Below, one piece after another: positions 35,050 through 44,015 of a DNA stretch of 64,000 nucleotides. The stretch lies in NCBI GenBank assembly GCA_964276235.1, contig CAXYEK010000001.1:682001-746000 (forward strand), in the 5' to 3' direction. Numbering within the stretch: the stretch's first letter is position 1; every line of letters starts with the position of its first letter. This DNA comes from SCGC-AAA076-P13 sp964276235 (GTDB lineage: Bacteria; Pseudomonadota; Gammaproteobacteria; Magnimaribacterales; D2472). The notes under the pieces were generated by a model that made no database searches, was not told the origin of the DNA, and worked only from the letters and a program-made list of their open reading frames with translations. The translations under genes and the position numbers were made by a program.

Positions 35050-38037
35050 ATGCAGCTTAAACACATAAAACTAGCGGGTTTTAAAAGTTTCGTTGATCCA
35101 ACGAAAATATCCTTTCCTACCAATTTAGTTGGTGTTGTTGGACCTAATGGTTGCGGTAAGTCTAATGTTATTGATGCAGTTAGATGGGTATTAGGTGAGC
35201 TCTCTGCAAAAAATCTTAGAGGGGAGTCTATGGTAGACGTCATCTTCAATGGTTCAGAAAATAGAAAGGCTTCTGGCCAATGTAGTATTGAGCTTCTATT
35301 TGATAACTCTAGTGGAAAGATTGGTGGTGAATACGTTTCTTATAATGAAATATCTATTAAAAGAGTTATGACAAGAGATGCTCAATCAGACTACTTTATA
35401 AATAATACAAAATGCAGAAGAAAGGATGTTCAGGACATTTTCCTTGGAACAGGACTCGGACCAAGTTCTTATGCAATTATTGAACAAGGCATGGTTAGTA
35501 AGCTTGTAAGTGCTAAGCCAGAAGAGCTAAGAACTCATATCGAAGAAGCTGCTGGTGTATCGAAATATAGAGAAAGAAGAAGGGAAACAGAAAGAAGAAT
35601 TAAAAAAACAAAAGATAACCTTTCTAGGGTCAAGGATATAAAAGATGAAATAGAAAGATTAATTAGAAGGCTTGAAAATCAAGCAAACGCAGCAGAAAAA
35701 TACAATACTCTTAAAAAAGAAGAGTCTCAAAATCAAATAGATACAGCTGTGCTATTTTCAATAGAAGCTAAAAAAAATAGGGATCAACTTCAAAAAAATC
35801 TTGATGGTTTAAATAGAGATTTAAAAATAAAACAAGCCGAAGCTGATACCAAGCAATCCCAAATAGATGAATATAGAACCCAAAATGAATCTGTTGTAGA
35901 TGCCTATGAGAATGCGCAAAAGAATTTTTATAGTGTTGGAGCTGAAATTGCAAAACATGAGGCAGATCTCCAAAACGTATCTAAAACAGAAATATCAAAC
36001 TTAGAGTCACTTGAGAGAGCTAAAGATAGTTATAAAAAAGCACTAGAAAAAGAATCAACTTTTAAAGACTTAACTCCAAAAGAACAAGAGCTAAAGTTGA
36101 ATATTTCAATAATTAAAGCTATGGAAGCTCTTGAAAGAAAGGATCAAATTAACAAACACATCAATCCATTAGAAGAAAAAATTAATTCTAAACAACTAGA
36201 ACTTGATTCTAAGCAAGATGCAATTGATGGCGTTAAAGATAAGCAAACCTCAATTAATGAAAAAGTTAAAGAATTGCAAAATAATAGTTACGCAATAGGG
36301 GCTAATATAGCCAGATTAGAAGGCAGTTTACAAAATCTAACTAAAGTAGAGAATCAAAATTTATTAGATCTTGATAAGGCCAAGAGCAATTATTCTAATG
36401 CTTTAGAGAAAGAGTCTAATAATGATCACCTAAGCCCAAAAGAAAAAGCTATTCATCTTTTGGATACTATTACTGAGTTATTAAAAAGCTTTGGCTCTAA
36501 TGCAGAAAACATTAATCAAAAAATAAAAGAACTTAAAGATCTTTTAATAAGTATTCTCAAGATAGCATCTGATCAGTCTAAATCATTTACTGAAGATTAC
36601 CTGCTTAGACAGAATGAAGTTCTCGAATTAATCAAGAAAACAGAAGAGGATAGGGTTAAATCCGAAAAAAGCTTAACAGAGTATATTGAAAAGCAAGAAT
36701 CAGTTAATGCAGAGCTAGAGACTCTCAAAAAAACACTTTCAGAAGTAGATGATTCAGTTCGTGAGCTTGATGGTAATAAATCATTTGTATCAAATGAATT
36801 AAGGGCTTTAGAAAAAGAAGCTAATAATTTAAGACTTGACTTACGAACCTATGAAATCAATCTTCAGAACGCATCTGAAGTTCTAAAAAAAGCCGAAATA
36901 AATATCTCAGAACTTAATCCATCTGATTATCAAGGAATGGACTTAAGTGGACTAGAGTCATCGTTGGATGAAATTCAAAAAAATATTGCTAGTCTAGGCT
37001 CAATTAATTTAGCCTCTCCGGATGAATATCTAGAAAGACAAAATGATTTATCAAAGAGTATTGAGGAAAGTTCCTCTAAGAAACTTGAGCTTCAAAATAT
37101 AATGTCTGATCTTGTAGAAAAAAGTTCAAATGCAGAATCTATTCTTACAGAAATTCGTCAGAAACAATCGAAGTTCAATGATAGCTTGAGAGATTTGGAA
37201 AGTAAAAAGTCTATTGCTGAGCTTGATCTAAAGTCTATTAATGAAAAAGTTATCAATGTGAGATTAGATTTAAAAACTTATGAAATTAATTTAGATAATG
37301 CAAACGCTAAAATTAAAGAGTCTGGAATAGATATCAATGATATTGATTTTTCAAAATATGAATCCATGGCAATTAATTCACTTCAAGACAGGCTTGCAGA
37401 TATCCAGTCAAAAATTATTAGACTAGGTGCTATAAATCTTGCAGCTCCTGAAGAAATTGCTGAAGAGTCAAAAAGGAAAGAAGAGTTAGATATTCAATAT
37501 AATGATCTTACAGAAGCAATGGATAAGCTTTCAGGTGCAATTAAAACCATTGATTCAGAAACCAAAACAAGGTTTGAAGACAGTTTTAATTCAATCAATC
37601 TTCGGATGAAAGAGGTATTTAGTAAATTATTTGGAGGAGGATTTGCAGAACTTGCTTTAACTGAAGATGATTCATTAAATGCGGGAGTTGTTATTATGGC
37701 AAGACCTCCTGGTAAGAAAAATTCATCTATCTCTCAACTTTCTGGGGGAGAGAAAGCCTTAACAGCCTTAGCTTTGGTATTTGCAATCTTTGAACTTAAT
37801 CCAGCTCCCTTTTGCATTTTAGACGAGGTTGATGCTCCATTAGATGATTTAAACACATTAAGATTTATTAATATGGTTGAAGAAATGTCAAAGACAGTCC
37901 AATTCATATTTATTACTCACAATAAAGTTTCTATGGAAAAAAGTGATCATCTCATGGGTGTAACAATGCAAGAAGCTGGAGTTTCTAGAATGGTATCTGT
38001 TGATGTTAAACAGGCCTTAGAATTTGCAGAGGTATAG
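35050..38037 (+). CDS. smc: Chromosome segregation protein SMC, unusual: no visible hinge, internal duplications
   Basis: 995 residues against about 1,150-1,200 usually. The N-terminal head has Walker A GPNGCGKSN and NLRGESMVDVIFNG; the C-terminal head has the signature SQLSGGEKALTALAL and Walker B FCILDEVDAPLDD. The coiled-coil middle contains two duplications: residues 294-361 with 414-481 (about 43% identity), and 595-660 with 738-803 (about 47%, both ending GxINLAxP). Between them I see only polar helical sequence and no globular hinge. The reading frame is intact. The neighbours zipA and a ligase follow the gammaproteobacterial smc-zipA-lig order. Confidence 0.92.
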   Translation: MQLKHIKLAGFKSFVDPTKISFPTNLVGVVGPNGCGKSNVIDAVRWVLGELSAKNLRGESMVDVIFNGSENRKASGQCSIELLFDNSSGKIGGEYVSYNEISIKRVMTRDAQSDYFINNTKCRRKDVQDIFLGTGLGPSSYAIIEQGMVSKLVSAKPEELRTHIEEAAGVSKYRERRRETERRIKKTKDNLSRVKDIKDEIERLIRRLENQANAAEKYNTLKKEESQNQIDTAVLFSIEAKKNRDQLQKNLDGLNRDLKIKQAEADTKQSQIDEYRTQNESVVDAYENAQKNFYSVGAEIAKHEADLQNVSKTEISNLESLERAKDSYKKALEKESTFKDLTPKEQELKLNISIIKAMEALERKDQINKHINPLEEKINSKQLELDSKQDAIDGVKDKQTSINEKVKELQNNSYAIGANIARLEGSLQNLTKVENQNLLDLDKAKSNYSNALEKESNNDHLSPKEKAIHLLDTITELLKSFGSNAENINQKIKELKDLLISILKIASDQSKSFTEDYLLRQNEVLELIKKTEEDRVKSEKSLTEYIEKQESVNAELETLKKTLSEVDDSVRELDGNKSFVSNELRALEKEANNLRLDLRTYEINLQNASEVLKKAEINISELNPSDYQGMDLSGLESSLDEIQKNIASLGSINLASPDEYLERQNDLSKSIEESSSKKLELQNIMSDLVEKSSNAESILTEIRQKQSKFNDSLRDLESKKSIAELDLKSINEKVINVRLDLKTYEINLDNANAKIKESGIDINDIDFSKYESMAINSLQDRLADIQSKIIRLGAINLAAPEEIAEESKRKEELDIQYNDLTEAMDKLSGAIKTIDSETKTRFEDSFNSINLRMKEVFSKLFGGGFAELALTEDDSLNAGVVIMARPPGKKNSSISQLSGGEKALTALALVFAIFELNPAPFCILDEVDAPLDDLNTLRFINMVEEMSKTVQFIFITHNKVSMEKSDHLMGVTMQEAGVSRMVSVDVKQALEFAEV

Positions 38038-38658
38038 ATGCAGAGTAATACTGACATATATTTGATAGGCCTCTCTGTATTAATCTTTTTAGTAATTGCC
38101 TTTTTATTTATAAGAAAAATATCTAATGCTGGAGAATTAAAAGTAAAAATTGAACCTGTATCTGATTCTTTTGAAATCAAAGATATGGATGATCCTGAGC
38201 TTCGATCCCAGCAAGCATTTAACTTTGAGGAACATAAGGATATCGTTGATCAGGAACTGGCAATATTAAATTTAATTTCTGTAGATAAATCATCTTTCGA
38301 TATAGATCAGATATATGGATTTATGGCTAATTCTAAAGCGAAGTTAGCTCATGGTTTTTTCTCCTTTAGAGGAGAGAATGAAAAAGAAGTTTTTAGAATT
38401 GCTAATGCCTTAAATCCGGGAACCTTTGAGGAAGATACAAAAACTTTTGCAATAATTATTGCTGCTGACCTTAATACTGTTGAAGACCCTCTAGGAACTG
38501 TTAAACATATGGTAAATTTTGCTTATGATTTTTCTGAAAAATTTCATGCCAATATTTGTGATGGTGAAAGAATGCCAATTACTAAACAAATGATCTCTCA
38601 TATGGAATCAAAAGCACAAGAAATAATGCGCTTGAAACAACTTGCAGATTTTGACTAG
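38038..38658 (+). CDS. zipA: Cell division protein ZipA
   Basis: 206 residues starting right after the smc stop. One N-terminal membrane helix (about 7-26), a short acidic linker, then a C-terminal ZipA-type FtsZ-binding domain recognisable from GFFSFRGENEKEVFRIANALNPGTF and later VNFAYDFSEKFHANICDGERMPITKQM. It anchors FtsZ to the membrane. The linker is short compared with E. coli ZipA. The smc-zipA-ligase order supports the assignment. Confidence 0.85.
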   Translation: MQSNTDIYLIGLSVLIFLVIAFLFIRKISNAGELKVKIEPVSDSFEIKDMDDPELRSQQAFNFEEHKDIVDQELAILNLISVDKSSFDIDQIYGFMANSKAKLAHGFFSFRGENEKEVFRIANALNPGTFEEDTKTFAIIIAADLNTVEDPLGTVKHMVNFAYDFSEKFHANICDGERMPITKQMISHMESKAQEIMRLKQLADFD

Positions 38659-38678
38659 GTGAGTCTTAATATTTAGTT

Positions 38679-39962
38679 ATGTTGCCCTGGAAAATAATAC
38701 AAAAACTTGAAAGTAATAACAGTCGTTTATTTAAAGAAGACGTCATCGAAAGTCAGCTTAAAGATATTGATTTTCAAGAAGGCCTATCTATGTGTTTAGA
38801 TTCTTTAGTAACATTTGGAGTTAAGCAAGTACCTGAGTCTCAAGAGGATGGCAAAGGACTTAAGTGGAGCTATTTCAAAGATAAAGCATCTTTACTCATT
38901 GAAAGAGAAAGAACTGGTCATGCCGCAAGAGATGAAATTCTTGAACTAATGTCTCTAGCAACATCAGAACAATGGAATAGTTGGTATAGAAGAATTCTTA
39001 TTAAAGATTTACGATGCGGCGTAAGTGAAAAAACTGTAAACAATGTTGCCAAACGCATGGATCTCAAATTTAGAGTTCCGGTTTTTTCTTGCATGCTTGC
39101 TCATGATGGAGCAAAACACCCTAAGAAAATACATGGACCTTGCTTGGTTGAATATAAATATGATGGAGTGCGAGTTATTGCAATCACCTCAAAGGGCAGT
39201 GCAACTCTCTATAGTAGAAATGGAAAAATTCTGAGTAATTTTCCACACATCGAAGAGGCACTGAGTAAGCCAGAATTCAATGGTTTTGTTTTAGACGGTG
39301 AAGTAATGAGTGATGATTTTCAGTCACTAATGAAACAAGTTCATAGAAAGACAAATGCCAAAACAGATGATGCCTATCTTGCACTATTTGATATTTTGCC
39401 TTTATCCGAGTTCAATAATGGCAAAAGTAATTTAAATAGTGTTCAAAGAAAAGATTTTCTTGATGATATGTCAAAGAGTTTTGAAAGTTGTATTAAACCA
39501 GTTGAATACACTGTTCTTGATTTTGATACCAAGGAGGGAGAAAAAACATTTTCTGAGATGAACAAGAATGCATTGGCTCAAGGTTATGAAGGCTTAATGA
39601 TTAAACCTGTAAACGATATATACGAATGTAAACGAAGTCATGCTTGGCTAAAAATAAAGCCTTTTATTGAGGTAACATTAACTGTAACTGATATTCAAGA
39701 AGGCTCAGGGAAGCATGAGGGTAAATTGGGTGCTTTTAGTGTTGAAGGCAATGATGATGGGAAGTTTTTTTCATTAAGTGTTGGAAGTGGTTTGACAGAT
39801 GATGACAGAGAAAAGTTTTGGAAAGCAAAGGATTCTCTAATTGGGCAGCTAATCGAAATTCGTGCTGATGCTGTAACCCAAAGTGAAGAGGGTGAACATT
39901 TCAGCTTAAGATTTCCACGCTTCAAAACCTTCAGGGGTTTTAATGTAGGAGAAAAAATATGA
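38679..39962 (+). CDS. ATP-dependent DNA ligase, T4-phage-like
   Basis: 427 residues. The nucleophile is Lys160 in EYKYDGVR (KxDG motif); other motifs are FVLDGEVM, EGLMIKP and WLKIKP. The N-terminal domain contains ERTGHAARDEILELM and RRILIKDLRCGVSEKTVNNV, which match the corresponding part of T4 DNA ligase (whose nucleophile is Lys159). No BRCT, zinc finger or NAD-ligase features are present. In gammaproteobacteria the gene after zipA is normally NAD-dependent ligA. The product probably seals nicks in replication or repair. It overlaps the next gene by four bases. Confidence 0.88.
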   Translation: MLPWKIIQKLESNNSRLFKEDVIESQLKDIDFQEGLSMCLDSLVTFGVKQVPESQEDGKGLKWSYFKDKASLLIERERTGHAARDEILELMSLATSEQWNSWYRRILIKDLRCGVSEKTVNNVAKRMDLKFRVPVFSCMLAHDGAKHPKKIHGPCLVEYKYDGVRVIAITSKGSATLYSRNGKILSNFPHIEEALSKPEFNGFVLDGEVMSDDFQSLMKQVHRKTNAKTDDAYLALFDILPLSEFNNGKSNLNSVQRKDFLDDMSKSFESCIKPVEYTVLDFDTKEGEKTFSEMNKNALAQGYEGLMIKPVNDIYECKRSHAWLKIKPFIEVTLTVTDIQEGSGKHEGKLGAFSVEGNDDGKFFSLSVGSGLTDDDREKFWKAKDSLIGQLIEIRADAVTQSEEGEHFSLRFPRFKTFRGFNVGEKI

Positions 39963-40576
39963 TAAGTAGTAAATTTAGAACGATAGCCAGTCTATTTTTA
40001 ACTATTATAGTGATCCAATCCTGTGCAACAAAGCCTCCTCAAAACCCAGATAATATATGTTTAATTTTTAAAGAAAAAAGAAGTTGGTATAAGGCTGTAG
40101 TGAGATCAGAAAAACGATGGAAAATACCACCGTATGTATTAATGTCATTTGTTTACCAAGAATCAAGTTTCATATCAGATGCTAGGCCAGAGCGAGAAAA
40201 GCTACTTGGGTTTATCCCATGGTTTCGTCCTTCTTCAGCTGTTGGCTACTCTCAAGCCTTAAATATGACATGGGAAGATTATAAGGAAGAGACTGGAAAT
40301 AGTAGGGCCAATAGGAAAGATTTTAAGGATTCTGCTGACTTTATTGGATGGTACGCCAGCAAAGGTTACTATCAAGGCTTTGAAAGAACTGATGCACGTT
40401 CTTTATATCTTGCTTATCATGATGGCTATGGCGGCTATAAAAAGAAAACATATAGAAAGAAACCATGGCTAATTAAAGTTTCTGATAGAGTTCAAGCTAG
40501 ATCCACTAAGTATCAACAACAATACTGGGGATGTGCAAAAGAACTTAAGAAAAAGAGATTTTTCTTTTTTGGGTAA
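39959..40576 (+). CDS. Transglycosylase SLT-domain lipoprotein
   Basis: 205 residues. A lipobox ends in IQSC (Cys22), so it is a predicted lipoprotein processed by the LspA encoded at 4.8 kb. VLMSFVYQESSFISDARP gives the catalytic Glu in the SLT pattern, followed by SAVGYSQALNMTW and LYLAYHDGYGGY. It probably cleaves peptidoglycan glycan strands. The C terminus is basic (KKKRFFFFG). It converges tail-to-tail with the PreP-type gene with no gap. Confidence 0.78.
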   Translation: MISSKFRTIASLFLTIIVIQSCATKPPQNPDNICLIFKEKRSWYKAVVRSEKRWKIPPYVLMSFVYQESSFISDARPEREKLLGFIPWFRPSSAVGYSQALNMTWEDYKEETGNSRANRKDFKDSADFIGWYASKGYYQGFERTDARSLYLAYHDGYGGYKKKTYRKKPWLIKVSDRVQARSTKYQQQYWGCAKELKKKRFFFFG

Positions 40577-43444
40577 TTATATATTTTTTAATGTAAATCC
40601 AAGATTCTCTATTTCGTTTTCAAAAGCTTCACCAGCAATCACTGAAGATTTTGATGAGTTAAATAAATATTTTTCTGAAACATATACCAAATCTTCAATT
40701 GTGCAGTCTTTAACTTTCGATCTAAAAAGTAGTCGATCCTCATGTTTTTTGTAATCTAGTTCACCCATAAAGTCATTCATAGCTTCACCAAAGGGTGATA
40801 AAGGCTTATCAATACTGGATATTACTCCTAGCACTCCTTCGTCAAGTTGATCAGAAGTTATTTGATTTTTAGACCACTCTCTTGATTGTTGAAATTCATT
40901 AAATGTCTCAGAGCATTTTGGATCTCTATATGAAAAGAATTTAAAAACTTTATTATAAGAGTCTTGCGATGCTCCAGAGCCGTATGCTCCCCCTTTTTCT
41001 CTAATAGCTGAATGAAGATAACCGTTTCTCAAGACAGCCCCAAGAACGGTCAAAGCAGGGGCATCCTCGTGTTTTGAATCAACCGATGGAAAAGCCTCAG
41101 CACAGAAACATACCTGAGAACCTGTTAACCAACCAATAGAGTTTTGCTGAACATCAGAAAGATCTTGATTTTTAAAATTATATGGCTCAGAGCTAAATTC
41201 GTCTTTCAATTTTAATTTATCTTGTTCTAATGATGAAGCAGTAAACGAATGACTTGGTGACAAACCAATTTTTGACTTAATGGATTTAAGCGTTTCTATA
41301 TATTTCTCTAGATTCCTATTCTCTAAGATACCTTTTGATAGCTCACTTGTATTATTAATAAATTGAATACCAGAAGTTAAGTCATTGGTAGAAGCAATCC
41401 CATTTAATTGAGATGCAGCATTGCTCATAGCTAATATATGACCATTTTGAATGACTGATTTTTCATTGCCTGATGAAATAAAGTCTAAAAGCTCTTTAAT
41501 TCTTTGAGATTCTGTAAAATTGGATTCACTCATGGTTCTAAGCATGAGTTCTTGCATTAATAGATGGTTCTTTTCTAGACTTTTACCACTTATCTTAAGT
41601 GCAAGCTTTAGATCATCATTAGAGTCATTGGGAAGCATTACAAAAGATGTAGAAATTCCTCCAGTAACAGAAGATTGATATTTTTGAATTTCTTCATAGC
41701 TATCTTTCCCAAGACCAATATCAGTCATTGAGCTAGAAAACAAACTAGCAATTTTTAATTCATCATCTGTTAAAGCATCACAGGGAAATAACATAGAATG
41801 ATAAACAATGCCATTAGTACCAGATTTATAAAAATAATTAGAAGTACTACCAAGGGTCTTTATAACCGGCGAAGCATACTTTCTCTCGCTAGGAATATCT
41901 TCTTTAGTTACTTTAGGTAATATCTCCGGATCATCATGACTTTCCTGTCTTTTCTCAAGAGCCACAGCAAGTTTTACTATTTCTTCTTTTTCATCTAATG
42001 TTAAATTTTTGGCCTTCTCTGAAACTTTTTTTTGAATTCTTTCCTCGGCCTCTTTAGTAAAATTAACATCAGGCACTAACGAATAATTTAATCTATGACT
42101 GTTATTTAATAAATGTTTTTCTATAAGGGATTCGATATATTTTTCTGATTTAAGATTTTTCTTAATTACATCAAAAGCATTATCTAAATCTAAAATACTT
42201 AATGGATCATCATTATGAATACATGCTGGCAGACAACTGAGCATTATTTGAAGCCCAAAGGGCATGCCAGATCCAGTTATCTCTCTTTGCCTAATCTCAA
42301 GTTGGTGAAGGGATGAGGCTACTATTTCTTCATCAACCCCAGTTAGAATTAAATTATTCAAACAGTCTAATATAAGCTTTTCTACTTCTATGTGCTTATC
42401 TCCATCTATGCCTTCTAACCCAGCAGCAAAGACTAATTCTTTTTGATCAGTTTCTAAACCAGTTAAAGGAGACGGTGATTTACCAAGATCAGAATTCTCA
42501 AGAGCCTTTCTTAAAGGAGAAGCTGAATTATCTAATAAAATACTAGACATTAAGTATGTTTCTAAAAGCTCAATTGGATTATGACTCTCAGTTAGCAACC
42601 AGCTTAAAACAACGTGATGATTTTTTTCGTCACCTGGCTGTGGATTGTAAAATTCAGAAATCGTTTTAGGTATTGAAATTCGAAGCTCATTTTTAACAGA
42701 AATATCTTCAAGGGAAGGAGTAAAGTTATTTAAAACATTAGATTTAATAAATTCTTGAATTTCGATTGGATCAACCTTGCCAAAGGTAAAGAAAGTAGCA
42801 TTAGATGGATGATAATGCTTCTTATGAAAATTAACTAAGTCATCATGTGTTAAGTCAAGGATATCCTCTGGGTTACCACCACTATTATGTTGATAGGTTG
42901 AAGAGGAATATAAATGTTTAGACATTCCATGCCAAAGCTGACTAGATATAGAACTCATCGCACCTTTCATTTCGTTGTAAACAACACCTTTTATTTCGAG
43001 TGCACTCTCAGGGTTTTCTTTTTCTTTAAATTCAAGCCTGTGACCCTCTTGGGCAAAATCAAGACTATCTAAATTTGGAAAGAATGAAGAGTCGAGATAA
43101 ACCCCAAGTAAATTATTGAAGTCTTTGTCATTAAGCGTTGCAAATGGATAGGCAGTCCAGTCACTAGAGGTAAAAGCATTCATGAATGTATTTAAAGACC
43201 TTCTAATCATCATAAAAAACGGATCTCGAACAGGGTATTTTTTTGATCCGCAAAGTGCAGTATGTTCTAGAATATGGGCAACACCAGAAGAATCTTCTGG
43301 AATAGTTCTAAATGCAACCATGAAGACTTTCTCATCACTATCAGAATCTAAATGAACATGCTTGCAATTAAATTCAGATTCGTTATATATTTGTGCATTG
43401 AGATCCAATAAAGGAATATATTTTTGGTCTTGAAGATTAAACAT
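40577..43444 (-). CDS. M16C metalloprotease (presequence protease/PreP family)
   Basis: 955 residues, the full length of two M16 halves. The inverted zinc motif is His57-Ile-Leu-Glu60-His61 (HILEHTALCGS), followed by RDPFFMMIRRSLNTFMNA and EGHRLEF; the third ligand lies in VYNEMKGAMSS. PreP enzymes degrade short peptides in organelles and bacteria. No signal peptide is seen, suggesting the cytoplasm. Divergent from the lipoprotein gene 33 bases away. Confidence 0.9.
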   Translation of the reverse strand: MFNLQDQKYIPLLDLNAQIYNESEFNCKHVHLDSDSDEKVFMVAFRTIPEDSSGVAHILEHTALCGSKKYPVRDPFFMMIRRSLNTFMNAFTSSDWTAYPFATLNDKDFNNLLGVYLDSSFFPNLDSLDFAQEGHRLEFKEKENPESALEIKGVVYNEMKGAMSSISSQLWHGMSKHLYSSSTYQHNSGGNPEDILDLTHDDLVNFHKKHYHPSNATFFTFGKVDPIEIQEFIKSNVLNNFTPSLEDISVKNELRISIPKTISEFYNPQPGDEKNHHVVLSWLLTESHNPIELLETYLMSSILLDNSASPLRKALENSDLGKSPSPLTGLETDQKELVFAAGLEGIDGDKHIEVEKLILDCLNNLILTGVDEEIVASSLHQLEIRQREITGSGMPFGLQIMLSCLPACIHNDDPLSILDLDNAFDVIKKNLKSEKYIESLIEKHLLNNSHRLNYSLVPDVNFTKEAEERIQKKVSEKAKNLTLDEKEEIVKLAVALEKRQESHDDPEILPKVTKEDIPSERKYASPVIKTLGSTSNYFYKSGTNGIVYHSMLFPCDALTDDELKIASLFSSSMTDIGLGKDSYEEIQKYQSSVTGGISTSFVMLPNDSNDDLKLALKISGKSLEKNHLLMQELMLRTMSESNFTESQRIKELLDFISSGNEKSVIQNGHILAMSNAASQLNGIASTNDLTSGIQFINNTSELSKGILENRNLEKYIETLKSIKSKIGLSPSHSFTASSLEQDKLKLKDEFSSEPYNFKNQDLSDVQQNSIGWLTGSQVCFCAEAFPSVDSKHEDAPALTVLGAVLRNGYLHSAIREKGGAYGSGASQDSYNKVFKFFSYRDPKCSETFNEFQQSREWSKNQITSDQLDEGVLGVISSIDKPLSPFGEAMNDFMGELDYKKHEDRLLFRSKVKDCTIEDLVYVSEKYLFNSSKSSVIAGEAFENEIENLGFTLKNI

Positions 43445-43477
43445 AATAAAATTTATAAAAACATGTACACTAATTCT

Positions 43478-43990
43478 ATGAAAAAAATAACAACATTACT
43501 AAGCATTTTGATTCTAATAGGATGCACTAGCATCCAGTCAAATATCGAAGTTGATTCTATTGAGACATTCAACTTAAACAATTATAGCGATTTTTATATA
43601 AAGATAAATGAATCAAATGTAAGTGCTGAAATTAATCCTATCGAATTAGAGAGATTTAAGACCAATCTTAAATCAGCCCTTGAAGAAAGAGGTTTAAATC
43701 ACTCCTCTGATTCCAATTTAGTATTTAGTATCAATTTAGCATCTAAAGATAAAGTTGAATCAACTGGTATCAATCATCATTATTCTAGGTACTATTGGAA
43801 TAGTTATATGTATCAAGATGACTTAAGAACAGTTACTGAAAATATCTTGAGAATCAATCTTAAAGATAAATCTAAAGACTCTACATTATGGACTGTTGTA
43901 ACAGTTTGGAGATCTGGTTCTTCTAGAGCCATTTCATCTGATGATGGCTCAGACATTCTTGTAGATGAAATTATGATCAGTTTTTTATAA
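43478..43990 (+). CDS. DUF4136-like lipoprotein
   Basis: 170 residues from the ATG at 43478, chosen because it begins a lipoprotein signal MKKITTLLSILILIGC with lipobox Cys. The mature part, with IETFNLNNYSDFYI, a helix ERFKTNLKSALEERGLNHSSDSNLVFSINL and RVTENILRINL-like strands, resembles DUF4136 lipoproteins. The function is unknown. The frame is open upstream to 43424 but overlaps the divergent gene. Confidence 0.6.
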   Translation: MKKITTLLSILILIGCTSIQSNIEVDSIETFNLNNYSDFYIKINESNVSAEINPIELERFKTNLKSALEERGLNHSSDSNLVFSINLASKDKVESTGINHHYSRYYWNSYMYQDDLRTVTENILRINLKDKSKDSTLWTVVTVWRSGSSRAISSDDGSDILVDEIMISFL

Positions 43991-44015
43991 TTGATACTAT
44001 CAGTAGAGATATCTT

